Shown here: positions 7,596 to 17,958 of the stretch, in pieces
Layout of the letters: every line of letters begins with the position of its first letter
Numbering within the stretch: the stretch's first letter is position 1
DNA from: a bacterium
GTDB lineage: Bacteria; Bacteroidota; Bacteroidia; Bacteroidales; Bacteroidaceae
DNA: 25,713 nucleotides
Assembly: GCA_004562975.1 (NCBI GenBank)
Contig: SFQP01000008.1
Span: 1-25,713, forward strand
Direction: 5' to 3'
Notes under the pieces: model-generated
Told to the model about the DNA's origin: nothing
Seen by the model: the letters and a program-made list of their open reading frames with translations, nothing else
Databases searched by the model: none
Made by a program: the position numbers and the translations under genes

Positions 7596-7679
7596 GAGCT
7601 AAGGGGTGTACGTTCGCTTGAACGTGCTGAGAATATACCCTCCGAACCTGCACCGGGCAATGCCGGCGAAGGGAAGCTC
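7596..7679 (+). promoter_or_regulatory. TPP riboswitch (THI box)
   Basis: The aptamer core is recognisable by eye: AGGGGTG (from 7602), a P3 hairpin ACGTTC-gctt-GAACGT (7610-7625), CTGAGA (7627-7632), ACCCT (7638-7642), GAACCTG (7644-7650) and a P4/P5 arm ending in CGAAGGGAAG. The closing P1 stem is GAGCT (7596-7600) with AGCTC (7675-7679). It lies upstream of thiE, so thiamine pyrophosphate should turn down the thiE-thiC transcript. Confidence 0.95.
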
Positions 7680-7707
7680 GACAAAACAGCCAACCTGTCA
7701 AACTCTA

Positions 7708-7742
7708 CCCGAATCACCCATCACGGGCAGTTCTTATTCGGG
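7708..7742 (+). promoter_or_regulatory. Possible expression-platform hairpin of the TPP riboswitch
   Basis: CCCGAAT (7708-7714) is complementary to ATTCGGG (7736-7742). A smaller CCC/GGG pair (7717-7719/7725-7727) can form inside the loop. It lies between the aptamer and the thiE start at 7766, where a switching hairpin would be expected. No T-run follows, so control at translation is more likely than termination. Confidence 0.35.
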
Positions 7743-7765
7743 CAGAAAGCAACAACGAAACCTAT

Positions 7766-8404
7766 ATGGTACCTGTTCAATTCATCACGCATACGTTTGG
7801 AGAAATATCTTACGAAACTTCGGCCCTGCTCGCCCTCAAAGGTGGCTGCAAATGGATACAGCTGCGCATGAAAGGGGCGGACGATGCTGAGGTCGAACCT
7901 GTGGCACGCAGGCTGCTGGCGGCCTGTCGCGAAGCCGGTGCCGTGTTCATCATCGATGACCGCGTGGAACTCTGCAAGAAAATCGAGGCCGACGGTGTCC
8001 ATTTGGGACAAAACGACATGCCTGTTGACGAGGCACGCGCCCTGTTGGGCGAAGGCTTCCTCATCGGCGGCACGGCCAACACGGCGGAACAGATTATCCT
8101 CCTGAAAAAAATGGGAGCGGACTACGCGGGTTGCGGCCCGTTCCGCTTTACTACCACAAAGGAGAAACTGGCTCCCACACTCGGATTGGAAGGCTACCGG
8201 CATATCATGCAACAACTCCACGAGGCCGGCATCCGCCTGCCGGTGTGCGCCATCGGAGGCATAGAACCCGACGATGTGCTGCCCCTGCTCGAAACGGGAG
8301 TGCAGGGCATCGCCGTGAGCGGTGCCGTACTGCGCGACAGCGATCCCGCCGCCATGATGCAACGGCTGCTCCATGCCGATGACAGTCTGGCCGAACAAGC
8401 ATAA
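7766..8404 (+). CDS. thiE: Thiamine-phosphate synthase
   Basis: ThiE joins HMP-pyrophosphate and thiazole phosphate to make thiamine phosphate in the cytoplasm. The 212-residue TIM barrel shows the family landmarks: WIQLRMK (30-36), IIDDRVELC (62-70) with D64/D65, DGVHLGQND (76-84), GGTANT (101-106), GPFRFTTTKEKLAP (124-137), AIGGI (162-166) and a phosphate-binding SGAV near 185. The ATG at 7766 is the first start after the riboswitch. The missing partners (thiazole genes, thiD) are not in the window, so the pathway must be completed elsewhere. Confidence 0.95.
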   Translation: MVPVQFITHTFGEISYETSALLALKGGCKWIQLRMKGADDAEVEPVARRLLAACREAGAVFIIDDRVELCKKIEADGVHLGQNDMPVDEARALLGEGFLIGGTANTAEQIILLKKMGADYAGCGPFRFTTTKEKLAPTLGLEGYRHIMQQLHEAGIRLPVCAIGGIEPDDVLPLLETGVQGIAVSGAVLRDSDPAAMMQRLLHADDSLAEQA

Positions 8405-8420
8405 ACATCCATTCTATTAA

Positions 8421-10184
<1,764 letters not shown>

Positions 10185-10237
10185 CACCTGCCCCTGTGCA
10201 TCCTCTTACCTGTATAATTACACCGAAAGACTAACCG

Positions 10238-10993
10238 ATGAACGCATATTTCCTCTTCCACAAAGACCAGCTGCTGCTGACGGCAGAGGCTGAGGTTCCC
10301 CGGTCAGAGACGCTACCCCCAGTTCCCATGGCTGACGGTTCCTTGCTCAAGCTGCCCCTGTGGGACGGTATGCCCTGCTATGCGGGGCGATTGGTTGCGC
10401 CGCCCCAGTCGCCGGGCTGGATGCTCATGGGGCTCAGGGAAACCTTCGGCGTACTGCCCGACGCACTCTTCCGTCTGGCCGGAAAGGCACACGAACTACT
10501 GCATTGGGACGCAACTACGCGCTTTTGCGGACGCTGCGGTGCTCCCATGCACCTCCACACAGACATCTCCAAACGCTGCACCCGTTGCGGCGACGAGGTG
10601 TGGCCACCCCTTGCCACCGCCGTCATTGTGGCCATCACGCGCCATGGTGGTGAAGAAATCCTGCTGGTGCAGAGCCACAAGTTCAAACGGGACTATATGG
10701 GACTCGTGGCAGGATTTGTGGAGACGGGCGAGACGCTCGAAGAATGCGTGAAGCGCGAGGTGTGGGAGGAAACACGTCTGCACATCCGCAACCTGCGCTA
10801 CTTTGCCTCGCAACCCTGGCCCTTCCCCAACGTGCTGATGGTGGGATTTACCGCCGAATATGCCGACGGCGAGCTGATGCTCCAGACCTCGGAACTGAAG
10901 AAAGGGGGATGGTTCCGGCGCGACAACCTTCCCGACATCCCCGGAAAAGTGAGCCTGGCACGGCGGCTCATAGACCATTGGCTCAACACATGA
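10238..10993 (+). CDS. nudC: NAD(+)/NADH pyrophosphatase, NudC family
   Basis: NudC splits NADH into NMNH and AMP and, in studied bacteria, removes NAD caps from RNA. The 251 residues carry an N-terminal domain, a zinc ribbon (C97/C100 in FCGRCG and C114/C117 in CTRCG), a Nudix box from G159 to L181, and the NudC signature SQPWPFP (191-197). The Nudix box reads REVWEETRL where the consensus is REUxEExGU, so the usual Gly is Arg (R180). The catalytic Glu residues E174, E177 and E178 are kept. It lies 53 nt after thiC and 46 nt before the RSH gene, so it may be on the thiamine transcript. Confidence 0.92.
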   Translation: MNAYFLFHKDQLLLTAEAEVPRSETLPPVPMADGSLLKLPLWDGMPCYAGRLVAPPQSPGWMLMGLRETFGVLPDALFRLAGKAHELLHWDATTRFCGRCGAPMHLHTDISKRCTRCGDEVWPPLATAVIVAITRHGGEEILLVQSHKFKRDYMGLVAGFVETGETLEECVKREVWEETRLHIRNLRYFASQPWPFPNVLMVGFTAEYADGELMLQTSELKKGGWFRRDNLPDIPGKVSLARRLIDHWLNT

Positions 10994-11039
10994 CAAGCCG
11001 TTTTCCCTTACCTATAAAATCTCTAACCCAAGATTTATC

Positions 11040-13256
11040 ATGTACACAGAAACTAACACAACGGCCAACAGGCGGCACGAAGCGGCCATGGCTTCGCTCC
11101 TGGCGTTATACCACGACCACAACGTGAGGCCGGAAGCCGGCGAGGCCCGCAAACTGGCCGACTTCCTGCACAGCGCGGCACATACAGCACCGGAACGTAT
11201 GTACGATGAATTCGGACTGGACCGCGTGGAACTGGCTCTCGAAACCATCAGGCTGGCTGCACAGGAAATCGGACTGCGCGGCCACGCCCTCGAGGCTTGC
11301 CTGTTGCGAACGGCCATCAGAGAGACGAAACAACTGGAGCTAGCAGAACGCTTCTTCAACAAGGACATCATCGAAACGCTGCGGGGCTTCATCAGGGTGG
11401 ACCAGACGATGGAGAAAACGGAAGCCATGCGCACCGACAATTTCCGCAACCTGCTGATTTCGCAGGCCGGCGACATGAGGGTCGTGCTGCTGCTCATCGC
11501 CGAGAGCGTATGCCTCATGCGCCGCATCAAGGACACAGCTAACACGGAAGCACAGAAAAGGGTGTCCACCGAGGCGGCCTACCTCTTTGCCCCGCTGGCC
11601 CACAAACTGGGGCTCTACAAACTGAAAAGCGAACTGGAGGACCTGAGCCTGAAATACCTGGAACACGATGCCTACTACCTCATCAAGGACAGCCTGAACG
11701 CCACCAAACGCTCCCGCGATGCCTACATCGAACGCTTCACCGAACCAATCCGCCAAATGCTCGATGCCGAAGGGTTGCGCTACCACATGAAGGGACGCAC
11801 CAAGAGCATCCACTCCATCTGGCAGAAGATGCAGAAACAGCAGTGCGGATTCAGCGGTGTGTACGACCTCTTTGCCATCCGCATCATCCTCGATGCGCCG
11901 CTACAAAAGGAAAAGGAGCAGTGCTGGAAGGTGTTCTCGCTGATTACCAACAAATATGAAAGCAACCTGAAACGCCTGCGCGACTGGCTGACCGTGCCCA
12001 AAAGCAACGGGTACGAAAGTCTCCACATCACGGTGAAAGGGCCGGAGGACAAATGGGTGGAGGTACAAATCAGGACAGAACGCATGGACGAGATTGCCGA
12101 ACACGGCCTGGCCGCCCACTGGCGTTACAAGGGCATCAAGAGCAGCGGCGGAGGCGTTGACGGCTGGCTGGCCGACATCCGTTCGGCGCTCGAAACGGGC
12201 AACGACGAGATGTTGGCACACAACCTCTCGTCAGGACGTAAAGCAGACGACGTGTATGTGTTCTCGCCCAAGGGCGACCTCTACCGCCTGCCCACCGGTG
12301 CCACGGTGCTCGACTTCGCCTACACCATCCACTCTGCAGTAGGCAACCGCTGTGTGGGCGGACGCATCGACGGCAAGAACTACTCCATACGCCAGGAGCT
12401 GGAAAGCGGCCAGACCGTGGAAATCCTCACGGCCAACAACCAGACCCCCAAGGCGGAATGGCTCAACATAGCCCGTTCCAGCCACGCGAAAGCCAAAATC
12501 CGGGCGGCGGTCAGGGAACTCTCCGCCCGCGAAAGCGCGTTGGGAAAGGAAACGCTGGAGCGAAAGATGCGCAACCGCAAGATAGAATGGGAGGAGAGCC
12601 TGGTCAACCAGCTCGTCAAGAAGATGGGCTTCAAGGAGAGTCTGGACTTCTTCAAGGCCATCGGCGAGAACAAGGTGGACATGAACCGCGTGCTCGACAC
12701 CTACGCCGAACTGGGGCGCAGGGAGCAGGGAACAGCCGAAAGGGCATCAGTACGCTCGGCCGAAGACTTCAATCTGGAGAGCGAAATCGGTGCCAGAGCC
12801 AAGGGCGACCAGGACGAACTCGTCATCGGAAGCAACCTGAAGGGACTGGACTTCCAGCTGGCGCGCTGCTGCAACCCCGTCTATGGCGACGACGTGTTCG
12901 GCTTCGTCACCGTGAGCGGCGGCATCAAAATCCACCGCACCGGCTGCCCCAACGCCCCCGCCCTGCGCGAACGCTTCGGCTACCGCATTGTCAAGGCGCG
13001 CTGGGCTGGCAAGGGGCAAGGCTCCTACCCCATCACGCTGCACGTGGTAGGCAACGATGACCTGGGCATCGTCAACAACATCACCTCCATCATCTCCAAG
13101 GAAGAGCACATCATGCTCCGCAGCATCAACATTGACTCCAACGACGGCCTCTTTTCGGGCATCCTCACGGTATTGGTGGACGATACCCAACGCCTCAACA
13201 CCCTCATCAAGAAGTTGCGCACCGTGAGAGGAGTGAAAGCGGTGAGCCGCAGCTGA
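11040..13256 (+). CDS. RelA/SpoT homologue with degenerate hydrolase domain
   Basis: A long RSH protein (738 residues) that makes (p)ppGpp, the stringent-response alarmone. Domains in order are an HD-type region (about 30-180), the synthetase (about 215-365), TGS (about 403-465), a helical region, a zinc-finger/CC domain with ARCCNPVYGD (608-617) and HRTGCP (632-637), and an ACT domain (about 663-738). Synthetase landmarks are intact: GRTKS (252-256), YDLFAIRI (275-282), RLRDWLTVPKSNGYESLH (312-329) and VEVQIRT (340-346). In the HD region the usual LLHDVVEDT reads LLRTAIRET (88-96), which removes the catalytic His-Asp and Glu-Asp pairs. The protein should therefore be a synthase only, like RelA. 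The RLRD motif is nearer the RxKD form of bifunctional enzymes than RelA's ExDD. Confidence 0.93.
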   Translation: MYTETNTTANRRHEAAMASLLALYHDHNVRPEAGEARKLADFLHSAAHTAPERMYDEFGLDRVELALETIRLAAQEIGLRGHALEACLLRTAIRETKQLELAERFFNKDIIETLRGFIRVDQTMEKTEAMRTDNFRNLLISQAGDMRVVLLLIAESVCLMRRIKDTANTEAQKRVSTEAAYLFAPLAHKLGLYKLKSELEDLSLKYLEHDAYYLIKDSLNATKRSRDAYIERFTEPIRQMLDAEGLRYHMKGRTKSIHSIWQKMQKQQCGFSGVYDLFAIRIILDAPLQKEKEQCWKVFSLITNKYESNLKRLRDWLTVPKSNGYESLHITVKGPEDKWVEVQIRTERMDEIAEHGLAAHWRYKGIKSSGGGVDGWLADIRSALETGNDEMLAHNLSSGRKADDVYVFSPKGDLYRLPTGATVLDFAYTIHSAVGNRCVGGRIDGKNYSIRQELESGQTVEILTANNQTPKAEWLNIARSSHAKAKIRAAVRELSARESALGKETLERKMRNRKIEWEESLVNQLVKKMGFKESLDFFKAIGENKVDMNRVLDTYAELGRREQGTAERASVRSAEDFNLESEIGARAKGDQDELVIGSNLKGLDFQLARCCNPVYGDDVFGFVTVSGGIKIHRTGCPNAPALRERFGYRIVKARWAGKGQGSYPITLHVVGNDDLGIVNNITSIISKEEHIMLRSINIDSNDGLFSGILTVLVDDTQRLNTLIKKLRTVRGVKAVSRS

Positions 13257-13380
13257 AGCCGCCGCCCAGGGCGCAACACGCATTGATTTACGGCTGGTTC
13301 TAAAAATACTGATTTATATATGCTGATATGAGAACCACCCTTACCACGGGGATGTCTGTTTCCCGGAAAGAAATCTGCCG

Positions 13381-15723
13381 GTGAATACCTCATTGCACCA
13401 TCATCCTTCCGGCGCGAATGGCCAGCCCGGCCAGCCGAAAGCCCAAGAAACCTTTCTGACAAGGCACTTGTACGCACCTTGCCCGAAGTGGTTTCTTGGG
13501 CTGTGCTTTCTGCTCAGCCTGCACATTGCCGCGCTGCCGGTACATGGACAAACCGAGAAGGACGCGGTGAAACGCGACACCTGCGACAGGGTGCTGGAAA
13601 AACTGTTCGCTCTGGCGGAGCAGGATCCCCTCGTCGGCATCACCTACACATGCAATGCCTACATGCGCCACCGGATGCAGACCAAGCGCAACGGACAACT
13701 GGTGCGCTACATCCCGGGCATGATGCGGCTGGAGAAAGGCGCGAACGACTACCTCACGGAAGCGGAGTTCAGCCTCCAGCACAGGCCGAAGGGCGAAGTA
13801 GACTGCAAGGTGAAAGCGTTCACTTCGACAGACCGCTACCTCAGCCCCAACCGGTTCCTCTTCCAGAGCCGTCTAAGCGGCCAGCTCTACGACACCCAGC
13901 TCTTCGACGGCGGCGTGCTCAACCCCTTCCACCCGCGCAACCGTCGCTTCTACCGTTACCGTCTGCTGCACCACACCCGTTCCCGGGGAGTCAGCTCCCC
14001 CACGGTGCGCCTCGGCATCACGCCGCGTTGGCGCAACGACCGGCTGGCCGGCGGCTACGCCGACATTGACCCGCAAACGGGGCGCATCACGGGGTGCAGC
14101 CTCACCTTCCGTTACCAGCTGCGCAACCTCACCGTCACGCTGCGCACCGACACAACGGGCTACAGCCGTTTCCTGCCCATCAAGATGCGCGTGGTTTCCA
14201 CGTTCCGGCTGCTGGGAAACCAAGTGAACGAAACGGCAGAAATTACCAACCGCTATTCCTTCAGTGCCGTCACGACGACGAAAGTCCAAACCACCTCACC
14301 GTACGATTTGACCAGCCAATGCCTGCTGCGCATCGACACGTCCCGGACGGTGCGGGGCAGCGTCGTCTATTTCGACACCATCCGTCCCTCCGCCCTCCGC
14401 CCCTCCGAGGCGCAGCTCTATGCCGCAGCATTTCCGCAAGCCGCCGTGGCCCATGCCATGCCGTCGGGCGCGCCACCCACAGCCGCAGCACCCTTGCCGG
14501 ACACGTTCGTCCCCTCGGCAGCCGTCTACCGTCCTGCCCGCCAGACGGTGTGGGAGGACAAGTTCCTCTCCTCCCACACCATCTCTTGGGGGCGCGACAA
14601 GCGCGCCACGCTGAAGTTGCCGCCCGTCATCAGCCCCTCGATGGTGGAATGGGGCGGTTCAAAGGGGCTGACGCTCAAGACGAAAGTGAACCTCAGCCTG
14701 AAGCGCGAGGCAACGGACCGAATGCCTACGCTGACCTTCACGCCCCGGCTGGGCTACAGCTTCAAGCAGAAGCAGGTCTACTGGCAAATGCCCTGCCAGC
14801 TGGCCTGTCTGCCCCGGTGGGACGGCCAGTTCTCGCTGATAGCTGGTGGTGGCTCGCACATCTTCAATAACCGGCAGGCCGAGGTACTCATCGGAAAGTT
14901 GGAGGGAATAGAGAAATACGACTCGCTAGTGAACATCATCCGGTCGTTCGGCTTCCACGACTACCGCGACACCTATATGGCCGCCGACTTCAGCCTCTCG
15001 CCACGCCCCGGTTTCCGTTTTTCTCCCGGCGTGCGTTACCACCGGCGTTCGCTCATCCGCTGGAGTGCGGAGGCCGAGAAGGCACAGATGCTACCGCGTT
15101 TCACCAGCATTGGCCCTACCCTGCAACTCACCATCACACCGGGACAATACTATTATCGTGACGAGAAAGGCCGTCCCTATCCGCTTTATTCCCGCTGGCC
15201 AACCCTGCTGCTGAGCTACGAACGCGGCTACTCCTTGGGCGCGGGACAGACCCACTACGAACGCTTGGAGGCCGATGCGCGTTACCGCATCAACCTCTAC
15301 GCCACGCGCAGCCTCTTCTTCCGCCTCGGCGCCGGCACGTTCAGCCACCGTGGTCGCGACTGCTTCCTGGATTACGATTACTTCAAGTTCGACTATCTTT
15401 CCGAAGGATGGACGGACGAGCTTTCCGGCGAGTTCCAGTTGCTGGACAGCCGTTGGTACAACGAGTCGCGTCACTACGCCCGTTTCACCGGCACCTACGA
15501 AAGTCCCATGCTGTTGCTCAGCCGCTTCGCCCCCCTGACGCGCTGGGTGCAGACGGAGCGGATCTACCTCAACCTGCTCACCGTTCGCCGCCTGCCGATC
15601 TACACGGAGTTGGGCTACGGCATCAGTTCCCACCTCCTCAACTTGGGCACGTTCCTCTCCATCGCCCCCGACCACAGCGTGAGCTGGGGCTTCAAGTTCG
15701 TACTGCGCTTCTTTGATGAATAG
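13381..15723 (+). CDS. DUF5686-type outer-membrane beta-barrel protein
   Basis: A 780-residue exported protein resembling the Bacteroidetes DUF5686 family, which is often fused to a carboxypeptidase-regulatory-like domain. That N-terminal domain is absent here. A hydrophobic export segment (about 34-57, ending in ALPVHGQ) is followed by a soluble region and, from about residue 420, alternating aromatic-rich strands typical of a beta barrel, ending in GFKFVLRFF, a final strand with terminal aromatics. The frame has no early ATG. It opens at GTG 13381 with about 33 residues before the hydrophobic stretch. A TTG at 13468 would give a signal peptide of normal length and is a serious alternative. 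Function is unknown. It follows the RSH gene by 124 nt. Confidence 0.75.
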   Translation: MNTSLHHHPSGANGQPGQPKAQETFLTRHLYAPCPKWFLGLCFLLSLHIAALPVHGQTEKDAVKRDTCDRVLEKLFALAEQDPLVGITYTCNAYMRHRMQTKRNGQLVRYIPGMMRLEKGANDYLTEAEFSLQHRPKGEVDCKVKAFTSTDRYLSPNRFLFQSRLSGQLYDTQLFDGGVLNPFHPRNRRFYRYRLLHHTRSRGVSSPTVRLGITPRWRNDRLAGGYADIDPQTGRITGCSLTFRYQLRNLTVTLRTDTTGYSRFLPIKMRVVSTFRLLGNQVNETAEITNRYSFSAVTTTKVQTTSPYDLTSQCLLRIDTSRTVRGSVVYFDTIRPSALRPSEAQLYAAAFPQAAVAHAMPSGAPPTAAAPLPDTFVPSAAVYRPARQTVWEDKFLSSHTISWGRDKRATLKLPPVISPSMVEWGGSKGLTLKTKVNLSLKREATDRMPTLTFTPRLGYSFKQKQVYWQMPCQLACLPRWDGQFSLIAGGGSHIFNNRQAEVLIGKLEGIEKYDSLVNIIRSFGFHDYRDTYMAADFSLSPRPGFRFSPGVRYHRRSLIRWSAEAEKAQMLPRFTSIGPTLQLTITPGQYYYRDEKGRPYPLYSRWPTLLLSYERGYSLGAGQTHYERLEADARYRINLYATRSLFFRLGAGTFSHRGRDCFLDYDYFKFDYLSEGWTDELSGEFQLLDSRWYNESRHYARFTGTYESPMLLLSRFAPLTRWVQTERIYLNLLTVRRLPIYTELGYGISSHLLNLGTFLSIAPDHSVSWGFKFVLRFFDE

Positions 15724-15864
15724 TGGTTAATGTTGAGGAGTTTATGGTTGAAGTGTATAAGATTTGAAGAGTTTATGGTTTATCAGAAGCCCGGGAACGC
15801 CGCCCCGACATTATGTCCCTAAACTAATCAACTCTCAGGCTTTCAACTCTATTTGGCTATAAAC

Positions 15865-15952
15865 TTCTGAACGATTTCGTTAAGCCAAATGAGCAAAGCA
15901 AAACTTGTTTTAGCTTTGCCATGGCGAGAAATCGCACTTTTAAGAACTATAT
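15865..15952. repeat. Dispersed intergenic repeat, shorter copy, with hairpin
   Basis: This is the second copy of the element at 6624-6793, with the same left and right modules but a shorter middle. The middle is a hairpin: 15893-15904 pairs with 15907-15919 with one bulged A (GCAAAGC... and ...GCTTTGC). It lies between the converging DUF5686 and Crp-type genes, where it could end transcription from either side. Upstream at about 15735-15782 the phrase GAGTTTATGGTT occurs twice. Confidence 0.6.
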
Positions 15953-15963
15953 ACTTTTTCTAC

Positions 15964-16635
15964 TCACCTCTCCCCCAGCCCTTCCATGGCCGGAATACAG
16001 ATACATCCCCGGCTGTACTCCAACTTCTTCCGCTCCGCCAGTCGCGAGAGCATGTGCGACACATTCAGGCGCGTCGTGTCCAGCTGTGCGGCCAAGTCCG
16101 TCATCTTCACGCGCAGCTCCTTCCGTCCCACCGGACGTTGGCATCGGAGCAGCAGGAACCGGTAAAACGCCTGTTCCAACCCCTTCGTCGGAGCCTGCCA
16201 ATGCGCCTGCTGTGCCTGCTGGGCCTGCGTACACACCACATTGTAAAAGTTGATTTGGAACGCCTCGTAATTCACCAGCAGTTTCCTTACGCTCTGTTTG
16301 TCGATAATCACCGCCTGCACCTCCGTGTGGGCACGATAAGTATGGGCATAGCGGTTGTGCAGGCCGAACAGGACGGTGGGCTCCACGATCCAGGGCGCGC
16401 GCAGATACTCCGCCAAGCGGTAAGCATGGTCGGGACTTTCCGCCTCACACACCAATTCCCCGCCCAGCACCAGACAGAGCGCACCGCACACGTCGTCCTG
16501 ACGGAACAGCAACTCGCGAGGCTTCAGCGTCCTGAAATCAAAGGGCGTCTGCTCCACAATGTCCAGGAAGTCCAGCCGGCTGAAACCCTGGAACAAAGAA
16601 ATGGGCAATAAACGATTGGAAAAAGAATGGTCCAT
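15964..16635 (-). CDS. Crp/Fnr-family transcriptional regulator
   Basis: The 223-residue protein has a cyclic-nucleotide-binding-like beta domain (about 12-115) with the typical pattern of hydrophobic strands and Gly turns (LVLGGELV, 56-63), a dimerisation helix, an unusual Gln/Ala-rich linker (QAQQAQQAHWQ, 137-147) and a C-terminal winged helix (about 175-215). The recognition region is MTDLAAQLDTTRLNVSHMLSRLAER. No FNR cysteine cluster is visible and no clear cAMP-binding RxS motif, so the signal is unknown, as for many Bacteroidetes members. ATG at 16635 is preferred to the TTG at 16650. It lies downstream of apbE on the same strand with an AT-rich repeat between. Confidence 0.85.
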   Translation of the reverse strand: MDHSFSNRLLPISLFQGFSRLDFLDIVEQTPFDFRTLKPRELLFRQDDVCGALCLVLGGELVCEAESPDHAYRLAEYLRAPWIVEPTVLFGLHNRYAHTYRAHTEVQAVIIDKQSVRKLLVNYEAFQINFYNVVCTQAQQAQQAHWQAPTKGLEQAFYRFLLLRCQRPVGRKELRVKMTDLAAQLDTTRLNVSHMLSRLAERKKLEYSRGCICIPAMEGLGER

Positions 16636-16650
16636 GGAAGCGATATTCAA

Positions 16651-16810
16651 TTTATAATCTAAAATTTATAATTTACAATTAGGTCTGGCGACCATCATAC
16701 AGGACGAAGCAGAACGGTTGGTGAAAAGCCCTAAGGCTCAATTATAAATTATAAATTGCCCCATCGGCATAAATTATAAATCGAGAAACGGCTCAATTAT
16801 AAATTGCCTC
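16651..16810. repeat. AT-rich interspersed repeats of the AATTATAAATT type
   Basis: Variants of AATTATAAATT occur at 16651-16680, 16738-16760, 16770-16780 and 16793-16808, and GGCTCAATTATAAATT occurs twice. The last copy overlaps the apbE stop, so the final residues of ApbE (AIYN) are encoded by the repeat. A related sequence precedes the lipoprotein gene at about 19160-19175. Confidence 0.6.
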
Positions 16811-17800
16811 AAGTCGGTGCGAAGCCGTCCTCAGCCGTCCCTGTCCATCGGCATAGATAAAATACGCCTTCAGCCCCTTGGTTCCCTTCACCACCTGCAT
16901 CGCGCTGTCCAGTCCCATCACCATGAACGCCGTAGCATAAGCGTCCGCCGTGGCACAGTCGTGCGCCATCACCGTGGCCGACAGCAAGCTGTGCTGCACA
17001 GGGCGGCCTGTGCGCGGGTCAATCGTATGCGCATATTTCCTGCCGTCGCGGATGTAGAAATTGTGATAATTGCCGCTCGTGGCCAGTGCCGCGTTTTCCA
17101 GGCTCAGCACCGTCTGCACCTCGCCTTCGCTCTGCCGGGTCTCGTCGGGACGGCTTACGCCGATTTGCCACGGGCGCGCCGTCTGCGGGTTCCGCCCCTT
17201 CGTCACCACCTCGCCCCCAATTTCCACCATGAAGTTGCGCACGCCACGATCCCGCAGCAGCCGCGCCACGCGGTCCACGCCGTACCCCTTCGCTATCGCG
17301 CCGCAGTCGATGCTTATGCGCGCATCCTCCTTGTGCAGCACACTGTCCGAAGTCAGCTCCAAGCGCCGGTAGCCCACCAACGCACGCAACGAATCCACCT
17401 CCCTGTCGGGAACGGGCAGCTTGCCGTGTTTGAAGCCGAAGCCCCAGGCGTTGACCAGCGGCATCACGGTGATGTCGAACGCGCCGCCCGTGGCCTCGCT
17501 CACCTGGCGCGCCTTCTGCAGCACTTCGTAGAGCATGGCATCCACGCGCTCGCGCCGGCCGTCATTGATTTGCGAGATGACGCTCTGCGAGTTGAACACC
17601 GAAAGCGAAGCATCCACCCTTTGCAGCTCCGCCAGGATTTCCGCGTCAAGCGGTTGCGGACTCTCGTACTTCACGTGGTACGTCGTACCGAAAATGCCGC
17701 CCTGCGCAGTGCGGAGTTGCGATGTGCCCCGGAAACGGACAATCCATACGGTGCCCGCAATGAGGAGCAGGAGGAAAATGAATGCTGCTGTTTTCTTCAT
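16793..17800 (-). CDS. apbE: FAD:protein FMN transferase
   Basis: ApbE attaches FMN covalently to Ser/Thr in target proteins, such as NqrB/NqrC and RnfG in respiratory complexes, outside the cytoplasmic membrane. The 335 residues begin with an N-terminal membrane segment (MKKTAAFIFLLLLIAG, then VWIV) without a lipobox Cys, so it looks membrane-anchored, not a lipoprotein. Landmarks are FGTTYHVKY (37-45), SVFNSQSVISQIND (67-80), FDITVMPLVNAWGFG (108-122), DCGAIAKGYGVD (165-176), MVEIGGEV (191-198), ATSGNYHNFY (240-249) and AHDCATADAYATA (279-291), which holds the Mg/FAD residues D281 and D286. No Nqr or Rnf gene is in the window. Confidence 0.95.
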   Translation of the reverse strand: MKKTAAFIFLLLLIAGTVWIVRFRGTSQLRTAQGGIFGTTYHVKYESPQPLDAEILAELQRVDASLSVFNSQSVISQINDGRRERVDAMLYEVLQKARQVSEATGGAFDITVMPLVNAWGFGFKHGKLPVPDREVDSLRALVGYRRLELTSDSVLHKEDARISIDCGAIAKGYGVDRVARLLRDRGVRNFMVEIGGEVVTKGRNPQTARPWQIGVSRPDETRQSEGEVQTVLSLENAALATSGNYHNFYIRDGRKYAHTIDPRTGRPVQHSLLSATVMAHDCATADAYATAFMVMGLDSAMQVVKGTKGLKAYFIYADGQGRLRTASHRLEAIYN

Positions 17801-17817
17801 GAGTTAATCCTTTTGAC

Positions 17818-17875
17818 TACGGATTTATCCTGATGTTGCCGATTTCCTTTTTCAGTCATATCAGTCAAATCCGTA
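17818..17875. repeat. Inverted repeat upstream of apbE
   Basis: TACGGATTT (17818-17826) is perfectly complementary to AAATCCGTA (17867-17875). An inner pair, CTGAT (17830-17834) with ATCAG (17860-17864), extends the stem across a small internal loop. It lies between the DUF6048-like gene and apbE, both on the minus strand, and could be a transcription boundary or an extragenic repeat. Confidence 0.55.
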
Positions 17876-17958
17876 ATCCTTATTTCAAAATCGGTACTGT
17901 AATAAAAATGAGGCTGCGCCGATGCCATGGACGTAGTCCTCATTATACATCAGACAAA

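Noticed and set aside
16817..17833. Open frame of 338 codons on the plus strand opposite apbE
   Set aside because: Same artefact of GC-rich third positions. The apbE motifs on the minus strand are unambiguous.
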